Shown in pieces: positions 43,331 through 54,588 of a DNA stretch of 64,000 nucleotides. Location of the stretch: positions 99,425,445 to 99,489,444 of the forward strand of contig NC_080171.1 of NCBI RefSeq assembly GCF_950295315.1, written 5' to 3'. Position 1 is the stretch's first letter, and the number at the start of each line of letters is the position of its first letter. The notes below the pieces were generated by a model. The model was given only the letters and a program-made list of their open reading frames with translations, did not search any database and was not told where the DNA came from. A program made the position numbers and the translations under genes. Origin of the DNA: Erinaceus europaeus. Taxonomy: Eukaryota > Chordata > Mammalia > Eulipotyphla > Erinaceidae.

Positions 43331-43470
43331 TCAGGGGCTAGGGAGACATCATAATAACTATGCAAAAAGTCTTTCATTCACTAGGCACCAAAGGTTCCAA
43401 ATTCAATTCCCAGCACTATCATAAGCCAGAGAGACCAGAGCAATGCTCTGATAAAATTAACAGATAAATA
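43331..43470 (+). mobile_element. Type D SINE
   Basis: ctagggagacatcataataa head, aattcaattcccagcactat, hairpin end with a small internal duplication (agagagaccagagc). Confidence 0.75.
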
Positions 43471-43848
43471 AATGTATATACATACATTTTTTTTCCCTAA
43501 TAGAGAGTGGTTCAGCACTGATGGCAATTGAGGAGTACTCAGATGAAATAAAAGAACCTCCACCTTGCACCTGTGGATTGTCCAAGTCTAGGAAAGTGAG
43601 CCAGCTTCCAGACTGCCTTCCCCTGCCACTTTCTAACATCTATCCCACAAAGTATGATTTCCTGACTAATCTGTGACTAGTAACACTGGACTGACTTTCC
43701 TCTGAAGGCCCCTTTCCAAGTGTGATTCCCTCTTGCCCTGTGGATGGCATAGCTGAGCTGAGGGCCAAGTGGAGGTGATGACAGCAGAGCCAGAGGGGAA
43801 GGATTCATGATGCCAGGCAGCCCAGTAATGTGTTCACTTTTTTTCTAG

Positions 43849-43987
43849 TCGGACATCTACTTCACAGCCACTGCAGCTGTGCATGAGGTCTCATCCGGAG
43901 GCAGCTCCAAGGGGACCAGTGCCCACAATTCTCCTCAGACACCCCCTGGCCGAGATACTCCAGTATTTCCTTCTTCCCTGGGGGAAG
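43849..43987 (+). CDS. GARNL3: GARNL3 coding exon, after CNH domain
   Basis: Phase 0 to phase 1, acceptor TTTTTTTCTAG, donor GTGAAG. It encodes SDIYFTATAAVHEVSSGGSS, then KGTSAHNSPQTPPGRDTPVF and PSSLGE. After the final strand SDIYFTA the sequence becomes Ser/Pro-rich (NSPQTPPGRDTP), with SP and TP sites typical of a disordered, phosphorylatable tail. Confidence 0.93.
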
Positions 43988-44049
43988 GTGAAGTCCAGTT
44001 TTTACTGTCATATTAATGTTTTGTTGGGGGCTTCTTGGGGGGAGGGGTG

Positions 44050-44170
44050 TTTGTTTTTGTTGTTTTATTTTGTTTTCACCAGAGCACTTCTTAGCTGTGG
44101 TTGATGAGGGTGAGACCAAGCCTTGGGCAGGAAATCCTTTTGTGTAACCTTTATGCTATCTTCCTAGCCC
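44050..44170 (-). mobile_element. Type D SINE, reverse
   Basis: caccagagcacttcttagct, tgtgtaacctttatgctatc, head end ttcctagccc. Confidence 0.78.
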
Positions 44171-44189
44171 TGTCTTAATGCTCTTTTAA

Positions 44190-44324
44190 CAAGATGTATT
44201 TATTAATATTAATTCATGAGAGAGAACCAGAGTGTCACTGTCACACGCGAAACCAGAAAATGAAGTCAGGACCTTGTGCTTGAGAATCCAATGCTTTATC
44301 CATTGTGCCACCTGCCCAGATGCA
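44190..44324 (-). mobile_element. Type C SINE, reverse
   Basis: tgtatttattaatattaatt tail side, aagtcaggaccttgtgcttg, atgctttatccattgtgcca. Confidence 0.78.
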
Positions 44325-44336
44325 TTATTATTTTTA

Positions 44337-44461
44337 AAGAGAGAAGAAGAGAACAGAACACTGCTTAACTCGGGCATAAAGTGGTATCAAAGATTGAACT
44401 ATCGGCCTCTGGGGACTCAGGCACACAAGTTGGTGTTCTGATCAAGCTATCTCCCTGACTC
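44337..44461 (-). mobile_element. Old tRNA-SINE, reverse (type D-like)
   Basis: cagaacactgcttaactcgg, caaagattgaactatcggcc, aagctatctccctgactc. Confidence 0.55.
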
Positions 44462-44589
44462 TTACAAATGTTCCTGATCCATTCTGATTTATCTGTGCAT
44501 TGTCAGATATCCTCATGAGATTACTGCCTATGGTGGTCACTATTTAAAGTTACCCAAAAAGCCTGCAGTGTGAATGCACTGTTGCATTC

Positions 44590-45033
44590 TTTTTTTTTTA
44601 ACCTTCTCCTAACTAACTAACCATATATATTACTGATTTAATAATGATTGACAAGACTGTAGGATAAAAGGGGTACAATTCCCACCACCAGAGTTCTGCA
44701 TCCCATCCCCTCTATTGGAAGCTTTCCTATTCTTACTATGTGCGCTTAACCCAGTGAGCTGCCACTTGGCCCCAGCTTTCCTGTTGTTTACCCCTCTGGG
44801 AATATGGACCCAGAATCATTATGGGATGCAGAAGATGGAAGGTCTGGCTTCTGTAATAGTTTCTCCGCTGGACATGGGCATTAGCAGATCGATCCATACT
44901 CCCAGCATCTTCTGTCTTTCCCTAGTGGGGCAGGGCTCTGGAGAGGTAGGATTCCAGGACACATTGATGTGGTCATCTGCCCAGGGAAGTCAGGTTGGCA
45001 TCTTGGTAGATCCGCAACTTGATGGCTAGCACT
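44590..45033 (-). mobile_element. Family F repeat, reverse
   Basis: T-rich start, ggtacaattcccaccaccag, ctctgggaatatggacccag, gtctggcttctgtaatagtt, ccaggacacattgatgtggt. A 47-bp SINE scrap interrupts it at 44727-44773. Confidence 0.85.
44727..44773 (-). mobile_element. 3'-truncated SINE head fragment with short TSD
   Basis: tgtgcgcttaacccagtgag and ctgccacttggcccc are the reverse complement of a SINE 5' head. The host word agctttcct occurs at both edges (44718-44726 and 44774-44782). Confidence 0.7.
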
Positions 45034-45119
45034 GTTGCATTCCTAAGAAACCCTATGATAACAAATTCCACTATGAAACAAACAAACAAAACCATTTCCT
45101 GGGGATAAGGGAATTGACT

Positions 45120-45311
45120 GGCAAACACTAGAAGAAGAAGAAGAAGGAGGAGAAGGGGGAGGGGGAGGGGGAGGAGGAGGAGGAGGAGGAGGAGGAGGAC
45201 TAGGAGGAGGAGGAGAAGAAGAAGAAGAAGAAGAAGAAGAAGAAGAAGAAGAAGAAGAAGAAGAAGAAGAAGAAGAAGAAGAAGAAGAAGAAGAAGAAGA
45301 AGAAGAAGAAG
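45120..45311 (+). repeat. GAA/GGA polypurine tract, about 34 GAA units
   Basis: About 190 bp almost wholly purine on the sense strand: GAA and GGA units, a (GGGGGA) part, (GGA)n, then about 103 bp of uninterrupted GAA from about 45213 to 45315. It lies in a GARNL3 intron in sense orientation. The direct repeat aagggaattgact occurs at 45107-45119 and 45312-45324. The polyserine and polyleucine frames across it are artefacts. Confidence 0.95.
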
Positions 45312-45515
45312 AAGGGAATTGACTTGTCTCAGCAAACTTATTTTTCCTTCTGGGATGGTAGCAATACATTTATAAGATGACAGAGTCATGAAACCTACAC
45401 ATTACTGCAGTCAAGGAGATAGGACAGCAGTAGAGTGCTGGAATTTGGTGATGCCCTGGTTCTGTGATGTTCTGGGTCTCTCGCTAATAATTGTTTTAAT
45501 TTTCTTTTTCTAAAA

Positions 45516-45782
45516 ATATTTCTTTATTCATTAGTTTTTGATAGAGACAGAGAAATTGGAAGGGAATGGGAGATATAGAGGGAGAGAGAGACATGCAGCA
45601 TTGCTTCACTCCTCATGAAGCTTCCCACCTACAGGTGGGGATTAGGGGTTTGAACCCAGGCCCTTGCACACTGTATTTTTCTATGGTGTATTTTTCTATG
45701 TTTTTCTATGTAAAAATGCATCATGGCTTTTCCAACAACCCAGTAACATATGTGCTCTATTAAGTGTGCCACCACCCAGCCC
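45516..45782 (-). mobile_element. Type B SINE, reverse, with internal insertion
   Basis: tttctttattcattagtttt tail side, ctcatgaagcttcccaccta, gggtttgaacccaggccctt. About 70 bp (tatttttctatg repeated three times, then other sequence) separates this from the head ccaccacccagcccc. Confidence 0.75.
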
Positions 45783-45839
45783 CTTTCTTCTTTCTTTTTC
45801 TTTGTTAACTTATACATTACTCAGCACATTCAGTCTTTC

Positions 45840-46620
45840 ACTGACTGTCTTCAGCCACGAATCCCAGAAGCCTTTGCTGTGGTTACTGCGTAGCTCTGAG
45901 CACAGGCTTTTCCCAACTTCTCATCAGTTGTGCTTAACCAAAGCTTGGCACTCCCCAAACAGGGCAGCTATGCTGCTGGGGTGCTGCAGCAGTTTCCTTT
46001 CCTGTCCCCTCTTGATTTCTGTGAAAGTCAGGACAGTTGTGAGTGCAGGTGGAAAGGATCATCCTGTGCTCTGCTGAGTTCTTTAGAGGCTGGACAAATA
46101 AACAAGCATGGGGCAGACTGATAGAAGAACTTAATACTAACTTTATTAATAACATATATACATTCTGTACACTTAGGAGAGAAATTCTGAGTAACTCACC
46201 CACATGGTTTTCAGACATAGCTTAAAAACATTTAGTTAGGTGCAGGTCTAACTAAACTAACATTTAGTTAGGTACAGGAGTCGGCATGTAACCCATTAAC
46301 GTAGAATAAATATAAGTCCCTGCTCTCCATGTAACCTCAGGTCTCATTCTTTGGTTAGTTTTGAGCTATATTACAGAATTTTTATTACATATTTGGAGGA
46401 CCCTCAGTGAGCTCTGACTGCTGCAGCCCCGTTTGGGCAAGACCAGAGCTTTGGATCCAGAGAGGCACAGATCCTCCTAGAAACAGAGAAGCACGAGCCC
46501 TCGATGTGAATTCCCAAGTCTCCTTCCACACAGGACCGAACCTCTCTGAGGAAGAGGCAGCCTTGTGTTCTGAATGAGAGAGCAGGCGACTTATGCTTTG
46601 AAAATAAAAGAATCCAGGCA
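45840..46620 (+). mobile_element. Possible endogenous retroviral LTR with primer-binding-site-like junction
   Basis: aataaatataagtccctgct, then a U5-like ctcattctttggttagtttt ending ttattaca at 46389, followed by atttggaggaccctcagtga. The latter resembles a tRNA-type primer binding site as in class I retroviral elements. Sequence to about 46620 would be leader. No gag or pol coding is present. The 5' LTR boundary is not defined. It is described from pattern only. Confidence 0.35.
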
Positions 46621-46621
46621 T

Positions 46622-46975
46622 CGGGAGGTAGCACAGCAGGTTAAGCACACGTGGCGCAAAGCATAAGGACAGGCAGGGTAAGGATCCCAATTCCAGCCCC
46701 CCGGCTCCCCACCTGCAGGGGAGTCGCTTCACAGGCAGTGAAACAGGTCTGCAGGTATCTATCTTTCTCTCCCCCCTCTCTGTCTCCCCTCATCTCTCCA
46801 TTTCTCTCTGTCCTATCCAACAACAATAACAACTACAATAATAACCACAACAAGGATAAAACAACAAGGGCAACAAAAGAAAAAATAATAATAAGCCTCC
46901 AGGAGCAGTGGCTTCGTGGTGCAGGCACCGAGCCCCAGTAATAACCCTGGAGGCAATAAATAAATAAATAATTTT
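46622..46975 (+). mobile_element. Type A SINE with complete 3' module
   Basis: Head gggaggtagcacagcaggtt, body, then the best-preserved module at about 46895-46954: gcctccaggagcagtggctt ... cagtaataaccctggaggc, and an (AAAT)n tail. Confidence 0.92.
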
Positions 46976-46984
46976 CTTCAGGTT

Positions 46985-47955
46985 TCTTTTTTTTTTATTT
47001 AAGAAAGGATAAATTAAGAAAACCATAGGGTAGGAGGGGTACAACTCCACACAATTCCCACCACCCAATTTCCATATCCCACCACCTCCCCTGATAGCTT
47101 TCCCACTCTCTATCCCTCTGGGAGCATGGACCCAGGGTCATTGTGGGTTGTAGAAGGTGGAAGGTCTGGCTTCTGTAATTGCTTCCCCATGAATATGGAC
47201 GTTGACTGGTCAGTCCATACTCTCAGTCTGCCTCTCTCTTTCCCTAGTAGGGTGGGTCTCTGGGGAAGCAGAGCTCCAGGACACATTGGTGGGGTCTTCA
47301 GTCCAGGGAAGCCTGGCCGGCATCCTGATGGCATCTGGAACCTGGTGACTGAAAAGAGAGTTAACATACAAAGCCAAACAAATTGTTGAGCAATCATGGA
47401 CCCAAATCTTGGAATAGTGGAGAGGAAGTGTTAGGGAGGTACTCACTGCAAACTCCAGTGTACTTCTGCTTTCAGGTATATATTTTGCAGTAGTTTATGG
47501 ATACGTGTGAACATATGCTCTCTCTCACAGAAACTGGTGTATATCTAGGTTTGGGGATGTTGTTAGAAAGTGAACCACCTGAGATGGAATTAGAGTATAC
47601 TATGAAAGGAAAGGTCTCACCCGACTAATGAAGCTGAAGGGTTGTCATTCCACACGTGAAGTCTCTGGACACAGTCTGAAGTGAAGCATGTTGAGGTGGC
47701 CATCGTTGCGTTGGTTAGGTTGTAATCGGCAGATGCAATATGATTTGATATGGATTGGGAGAGGCATACGGGAAAGTGGGCCCTATCCAAGGGTTCCAGG
47801 ACTGGGGGAAGTAGAGGCTCTATAGTGGAGATGTGAGGTTCCTGCTGTCTTAGGGTTCAAAAAGACAATCAATAGTTAATGTTATCATCACATTATTTGG
47901 TAATTGGGTTAACTTTGAAAAGTCCTTTTGTTATGGTTTGCTGTGTAGTACCCAG
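46985..47955 (-). mobile_element. Family F repeat, reverse, longest copy
   Basis: About 0.97 kb. Begins with poly(T), then aaaaccatagggtaggaggg, acaattcccaccacccaatt, ctctgggagcatggacccag, cagagctccaggacacattg and continues to acccagtatcttgtataata. No open frame of note. It shows how far the family extends 5'. Confidence 0.8.
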
Positions 47956-47978
47956 TATCTTGTATAATAAATAATTTA

Positions 47979-47987
47979 AAAAAGAAA

Positions 47988-48044
<57 letters not shown>

Positions 48045-48046
48045 AA
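47979..48046. repeat. (GAAA)n microsatellite
   Basis: About 15 GAAA units between two family F copies of opposite orientation. Confidence 0.95.
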
Positions 48047-48054
48047 ATAAGAGA

Positions 48055-48360
48055 ATCCGTGCACTGGGAAGCCATCAAGTTCCAGATGCTACCACAACCC
48101 CATCCTGACCACCCTGGACAGATGACTACATGGAGAAGTGTCTAGGAACCTCATCTCTCTGGATCCCTGCCCCACTAGCAAAAGATTAGGGACAGCACAG
48201 GTCTTTCTGGGAGTATGGATTGATACATCCATGTCTCAGCAGGAAGCAGTTACAGAAGATCAAAACTCCCTCCTTCAACATCCCAAAAGAATTCTGGTCC
48301 ATACTCCTAGATGGGTAAATGTTGGTTGCCTAAGTATATTCCTTGTTGTCACTGTCGGTT
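48055..48360 (+). mobile_element. Old family F copy, forward
   Basis: caagttccagatgctaccac, gggagtatggattgatacat and aggaagcagttacagaagat follow the same order as the copy at 61171-61439, with more divergence. Confidence 0.65.
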
Positions 48361-48934
48361 AATTTAAGATATATTAGTTTAATGCATATAAAATTGCTAT
48401 AGGTCAAAAATAGTCAAGTTCCAGTAATTTTAAAATGATTCAATAATATACATCTTCTCTTCCTTTAAATGTGAAGTGCCTTTAGCAAACTGTATAATAT
48501 TGTTAAAATCATAGGATATTGAAATTAAAGGAACTTCATTAAGTAAATAAAATTTCAGAATTGTGAGAACTGATAATGAGACAGACCTTGTATAAACAAA
48601 TCAACCTAGCTTAAGTCCAAAAGAAAAGTATTTTCAGGATAGTAGAACACGCCATTCATCGAACAAAGGGATCAAGGAAACGCTTAGCAGTAGGAGCTGC
48701 TCAGCCTTTCCCTTTAGACCTCTCTGCCTCAGTCTGCTTCTGTTTAAATTTCAAATTCCCACTAGCACAGCATCTGAGTGATCTGGCCTGGGCAAGGGAT
48801 CTACCCAGGACTTTACTAAGGTGAAAAAAATGATTGCCAGAAAGTGGAGAGGGAAAGCAGAGGTAGATGCATGATTTTTTAAATAAAAACGTGAAAATTC
48901 AAAAAAATAAAACAAACAAACAAAAAAACCCTTT
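48361..48934. other. Intron, no recognised element
   Basis: AT-rich sequence preceding the L1 target site. Confidence 0.5.
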
Positions 48935-48984
48935 AAAATAATTGTTTGTGGACTTCCGGAGGTGGAGCTACGAGCAGCAGATAG

Positions 48985-49066
48985 CTTTCTCTCCTCTCCT
49001 CTCCTCTCCTCTCCTCTCCTCTCCTCTCCTCTCCTCTCCTCTCCTCTTCTCTTCTCTCCTCTCCCA
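48985..49066. repeat. (CTCCT)n within L1 5'UTR
   Basis: About 80 bp of pyrimidine pentamer units, about 30 bp from the L1 5' end. Possibly a variable element of the 5'UTR. Confidence 0.93.
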
Positions 49067-49762
49067 GATCAACTAGGAATACCAAAGGAGACCACCGAGA
49101 CCGAAACAAGACAGGACTAGAATGACCACAGGAACCCAGTAAATCACCTGTGAGTACAAACACACGTGGCTGGTATCAGAGAGGAGAGAGGGGCCTAAGG
49201 AGAGATTAAGTGACTGCTAACAGTTCAACAGTTTATCAGTGGAGACAGCACCTCCAGTCTGCTCCACAACAAGGGGACAGCTGAAGGGAGGAAAGGACTC
49301 CCCAGAGACTCACCAAGTGCAACTCTGAGTCTCCATTGCTACTACCCTCAGAATCTGGAGCAGCAACAGGGAGGGACACCAAGGGACAGAGATCTAACCG
49401 GGAAACTCAGGAGAAGACCTATACCTCAGTGGCATAGCTGAGGGGCTGTGAAAGTCTCTTTGCATAACCACTGGATTATCTCTGCCACACCCCTGCTTTA
49501 TCTCTTGGTCAGAAGTCAGTGATTAAGCTAAGAAGCCTATTGATAGTTTAAAAGCCCTCAGGCTCCCATAGCCTACAGGGAAGGAAAAAAAAAAAAGAGG
49601 CTTTTACACCACTGAGCTCCAACTCAGGGATTGAAAAAACTGTTAACTTCCACCATGGTAAACCCTTTAATTAAATGACTTAGACACAAGTCAATCCAGG
49701 CAATAGTAATCAATAATTTGAAAAGTACTGATAAAGGGAACTCATAACATAATATATATAAA

Positions 49763-50731
49763 ATGGTTAAAACAACAAGAAAAAATATTGGAGACTCGAA
49801 CCAGGACAAGAGTCCAGCTAAAAGTCCTCCAGAGGGTGAAGCACAAAACGAGTTCAACATCCAAACATTAGCTAAGGAAATAATCACAGGAGTGAGTAAA
49901 GAATTTGAAAAAAATTGTAATCAGAAATGCAGGAACAACAAATGAGAATATGGAAGAAAATTCTAATTATCTCATGGTTATTAGAGAGCTGAAAGCTGAA
50001 ATCACTGAGCTAAGAAGGCAACTAGCTGAACAAGCTAAAACAGTAACAGAGCAGGGCAACAAAATAGATGAACTCCAGAAAGCAGTAGAGGGCAGAGAGA
50101 ATAGAATCTATGAGGCTGAAGACAGAATTAGCAAGATTGAGGATGAATTAGAGACAACTAAAAAAGAAATAAGAGATCTCAAAAAGAGATTAAGAGATGC
50201 TGAAAACAACAACAGAGTCCTATGGGATGACTTCAAAAGAGACAATATACTCATTATTGGCTTACCAGAGGAAGAAAGAGAAGGGGAGGAAGAAAGCATT
50301 CTCCAGGCCATAATAGCTGAAAATTTCTCTAGTCTAGACAACACCAAAGACATATTCAAGAAGCCCAGAGGGTCCCAAACAGAATTAACCCAGACCTAAA
50401 GACACCAAGACATGTCATACTTAGAATGGAAAGGAATAAGGATAAAGAAAGGATCCTCAAGGCTGCAAGAGAAAAACAAAGAGTCACCTACAAAGGAAAA
50501 CCCATAAGATTAGCAGCAGACTTCTCCATACAAACACTACAGGCCAGAAGAGAATGGCAAGATATCTATCGAGTGCTCAATGAGAAAGGCTTACAGCCAA
50601 GAATATTATATCCTGCTAGACTGTCATTCAGACTAGATGGAAGCATCAAAACCTTCTCAGACAAGCAACAGTTGAAGGAAGCAACCATCACCAAGCCTGC
50701 CCTTAAAGAAGTTCTGAAAGGTCTCCTATAA
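49763..50731 (+). pseudogene. L1 ORF1 (RNA-binding protein), two frameshifts
   Basis: Starts MVKTTRKNIGDSNQDKSPAK. The frame shifts by +1 in an A-run near 49910, continues with a long coiled coil (ELKAEITELRRQLAEQAKTV region, 49950-50210), then LIIGLPEEERE, shifts back near 50365, and ends with the basic C-terminal domain (MERNKDKERILKAAREKQRV ... ALKEVLKGLL). L1 ORF1p is a trimeric RNA-binding chaperone. The frame returns to the starting frame, so the two lesions together are frame-neutral, but the middle segment is read in the wrong phase. Confidence 0.92.
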
Positions 50732-50787
50732 ACAACCAGACCACCACAAATAGGACATATATCAAAACACTCTAAAACTTGTCAAGA

Positions 50788-53700
50788 ATGGCGTTAAAAT
50801 ATCTTCAATCTTTGATATCAATAAAAGTCAATGGCCTGAATTCACCTATTAAAAGACACAAAGTAGGAAGATGGATCAGAAAACACAACCCAACAATATG
50901 TTGTCTACAGGAAACTCACCTAACTCAACAAGACAAACACAGACTTAAAGTGAAAGGATGGAAAACTATCATACAAGCCAATGGCCCACAAAAAAGGGCA
51001 GGAACAGCTATTCTCATATCTGACATGATAGACTTTAAAATAGATAAGATTAAAAAAGATAGGAATGGACACTACTTAATGCTCAGAGGATCAGTCAATC
51101 AAGAGGACTTAACAATTATTAATATCTATGCACCCAATGAGAAGCCATCTAAATACATCAAACTTCTACTGAAAGAGCTACAGCAATATATTAACAGTAA
51201 CACAATCATAGTAGGGGGCTTCAACACCCCACTATCTCAACTTGACAGATCATCCAGGAAGAAAATCAGTAAAGACATAAGGGAGCTAAATGAAGAGATA
51301 GATAAACCAGAACTATTGGACATTTTCAGAGTCATTCATCCCAAGAAACTGGAATACACATTTTACTCAAATCCACATGGGTCATTCTCAAGGATAGACC
51401 ATATGTTAGGCCACAAAGACAGCATCAGCCAATTCAAGAGCACTAAAATCATCACGAGCATCTTCTCAGACCACAGTGGAATGAAACTAACACTTAACAA
51501 TCAACAAAAGATTAGTAACAGTCCCAAAATGTGGAAGCTCAACAGTACACTTCTTAACAACTTCTGGGTCAAAGAGGAAATCAAGGAAGAAATCAAAATG
51601 TTTCGAGAGTTCAATGAAAATGAAGACACAAGCTATCAAAATATTTGGGACACAGCTAAAGCAGTCCTAAGAGGGAAGTTCATAGCTATACAAGGCACAA
51701 ATAAACAGCCTGATTGCACATCTTAAAGACCTAGAAGAAGAACAACAAAGGAATCCTAAAGCAACCAGAAGGACAGAAATCACTAAAGTTAGGGCAGAAA
51801 TAAATAACATTGAGAATAGGAAAACCATACAAAAGATCAACGAAAGAAAATGTTGGTTCTTCGAAAGAGTAAACAAAATCGACAAACCTTTAGCCAGACT
51901 CACAAAACAAAAAAGGGAGAAGACCCAAACAAATCGGATAGTAAATGAAAGAGGAGATATCACAACAGACACTGCAGAAATTCAACATATCATGCGAGGC
52001 TTCTATGAACAACTATATGCCACCAAGCTAGAGAACCTGGAAGAAATGAATGATTTCCTAGATACCTACCAACTTCCAAAACTAAGTAAAGAGGAAGTGG
52101 ATAACATGAACAGGCCCATCACAGCTAATGAAATTGAAACAGTTATCAAAAAATCTTCCCAAAAATAAAAGTCCTGGACCAGATGGTTTTACAAATGAAT
52201 TCTACAAAACCTTCAAAGAAGAACTAATACCTCTACTTGTAAAAGTCTTCCAGAAGATTGAAGACACTGGAATACTCCCTGCCAGCTTCTATGAAGCCAA
52301 CATCACCCTGATACCAAAAGCAGACAGGGACACAACCAAAAAAGAAAACTACAGACCAATATCTCTGATGAACATAGATGCGAAAATATTGAACAAAATT
52401 CTAGCCAACCGGATACAGCAGTATATCAAAAAGATTGTTCATCATGACCAAGTGGGGTTTATCCCAGGCATGCAAGGTTGGTTTAATATACGTAAATCAA
52501 TCAATGTGATCCACCACATCAACAAAAGCAAGACCAAAAACCACATGGTCATATCAATAGATGCAGAGAAAGCCTTTGACAAAATACAACATCCCTTTAT
52601 GATCAAAACACTACAAAAATGGGAATAGATGGAAAATTCCTGAAGATAGTGGAGTCTATATATAGCAAACCTACAGCCAACATCATACTCAATGGTGAAA
52701 AACTGGAAGCATTTCCCCTCAGATCCCGTACTAGACAGGGCTGCCCACTATACCATTACTATTCAACATAGTGTTGGAAGTTCTTGCCATAGCAATCAGG
52801 CAGGAGCAAGGAATTAAAGGCATACAGATTGGAAGAGAAGAAGTCAAACTCTCCTTATTTGCAGATGACATGATAGTATCCATGGAAAAACCTAAGGAAT
52901 CCAGCAAGAAGCTTTTGGAAATCATCAGGCAATACAGTAAGGTGTCAGGCTATAAAATTAACATTCAAAAGTCAGTGGCATTCCTCTATGCAAACACTAA
53001 GTTAGAAGAAATTGAAATCCAGAAATCAGTTCCTTTTTCTATAGCAACAAAAACAATAAAATATCTAGGAGTAAACCTAACCAAAGAAGTGAAAGACTTG
53101 TATACTGAAAATTATGAGTCACTACTCAAAGAAATTGAAAAAGACACAAAGAAGTGGAAAGATATTCCATGTTCATGGCTTGGAAGAATTAACATCATCA
53201 AAATGAATATATTACCCAGACCCATCTACAAATTTAATGCTATCCCCATCAAGATCCCAAGCACACTTTTTAGGAGAATAGAACAAATGCTACAAATGTT
53301 TATCTGGAACCAGAAAAGACCTAGAATTGCCAAAACAATCTTGAGAAAAAAGAACAGAACTGGAGGCATCACACTCCCAGATCTCAAACTGTATTATAGG
53401 GCCATTGTCATCAAAACTGCTTGGTACTGGAACATGAACAGACACACTGACCAGTGGAATAGGATTGAGAGCCCAGAAATGAGGCCCCACACATATGGAC
53501 ATCTCATCTTTGACAAAGGGGCCCAGACTATTACATGGGGAAAGCAGAGTCTCTTCAACAAATGGTGTTGGAAACAATGGGTTGAAACATGCAGAAGAAT
53601 GAAACTGAATCACTGTATTTCACCAAATACAAAATTAACTTCCAAGTGGATCAAGGACTTGGATGTTAGACCAGAAACTATCAGATACTTAGAGGAAAAT

Positions 53701-54588
53701 ATTGGCAGAACTTTTTTCCGCATAAATTTTAAAGACATTTTCAATGAAACAAATCCAATTACAAGGAAGACTAAGGCAAGTATAAACCTATGGGACTACA
53801 TCAAATTAAAAAGCTTCTTCACAGCAAAAGAAACCACTACCCAAACCAAGAGACCCCTCACAGAATGGGAGAAGATCTTTACATGCCATACATCAGATAA
53901 GAGTTTAATAACCAACATATATAAAGAGCTTGCCAGACTCAACAACAAGACAACAAATAACCCCATCCAAAAATGGGTGGAGGACTTGGACAGAATATTC
54001 ACCACAGAAGAGATCCAAAAGGCCGAGAAACACATGAAAAAATGCTCCAAGTCTCTGATTGTCAGAGAAATGCAAATCAAGACAACAATGAGATATCACT
54101 TCACTCCTGTGAGAATGTCATACATCAGGAAAGGGAACAGCAGCAAATGCTGGAGAGGGTGTGGGGTTAAAGGAACCCTCCTGCACTGCTGGTGGGAATG
54201 TAAATTGGTCCAACCTCTGTGGAGAACAGTCTGGAGAACTCTCAGAAGGCTAGAAATGGACCTACCCTATGACCCTGCAATTCCCCTCCTGGGGATATAT
54301 CCTAAGGAACCCAACACATCCATCCAAAAAGATCTGTGTACACATATGTTCTTGGCAGCACAATTTGTAATAGCCAAAACCTGGAAACAACCCAGGTGTC
54401 CTACAACAGATGAGTGGCTGAGCAAGTTGTGGAATATATACACAATGGAATACTACTCAGCTGTAAAAAATGGTGACTTCACCGTTTTCAGCCGATCTTG
54501 GATGGACCTTGAAAAAATCATGTTGAGTGAAATAAGTCAGAAACAGAAGGATGAATATGGGATGATCTCACTCTCAGGCCGAAGTTGA
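50788..54588 (+). pseudogene. L1 ORF2 (endonuclease-reverse transcriptase), four frameshifts
   Basis: The endonuclease (50788-51690) has QETHL, YAPN, RIDHML and SDHSG, but two expected active-site residues look changed: the first Asn of the NxNGLN-type motif is Lys (SIKVNGLNS) and the catalytic Asp of the GDFNTPLS motif is Gly (VGGFNTPLS). Reverse transcriptase motifs GPDGF, DAEKAFD and FADDM (52858-52872) are present. A C-terminal CX3CX7HX4C motif ([18 protein letters not shown]) remains. Frameshifts by inspection: +1 near 51692, +1 near 52150, -1 near 52619, -1 near 52755, with net zero. Stops are at 51724, 52626 and the natural end at 54586. Confidence 0.94.

Noticed and set aside
45043..45389. 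Long polyserine/polyleucine open frames on the minus strand
   Set aside because: They are translations of the GAA/GGA microsatellite and carry no domain or splice context.
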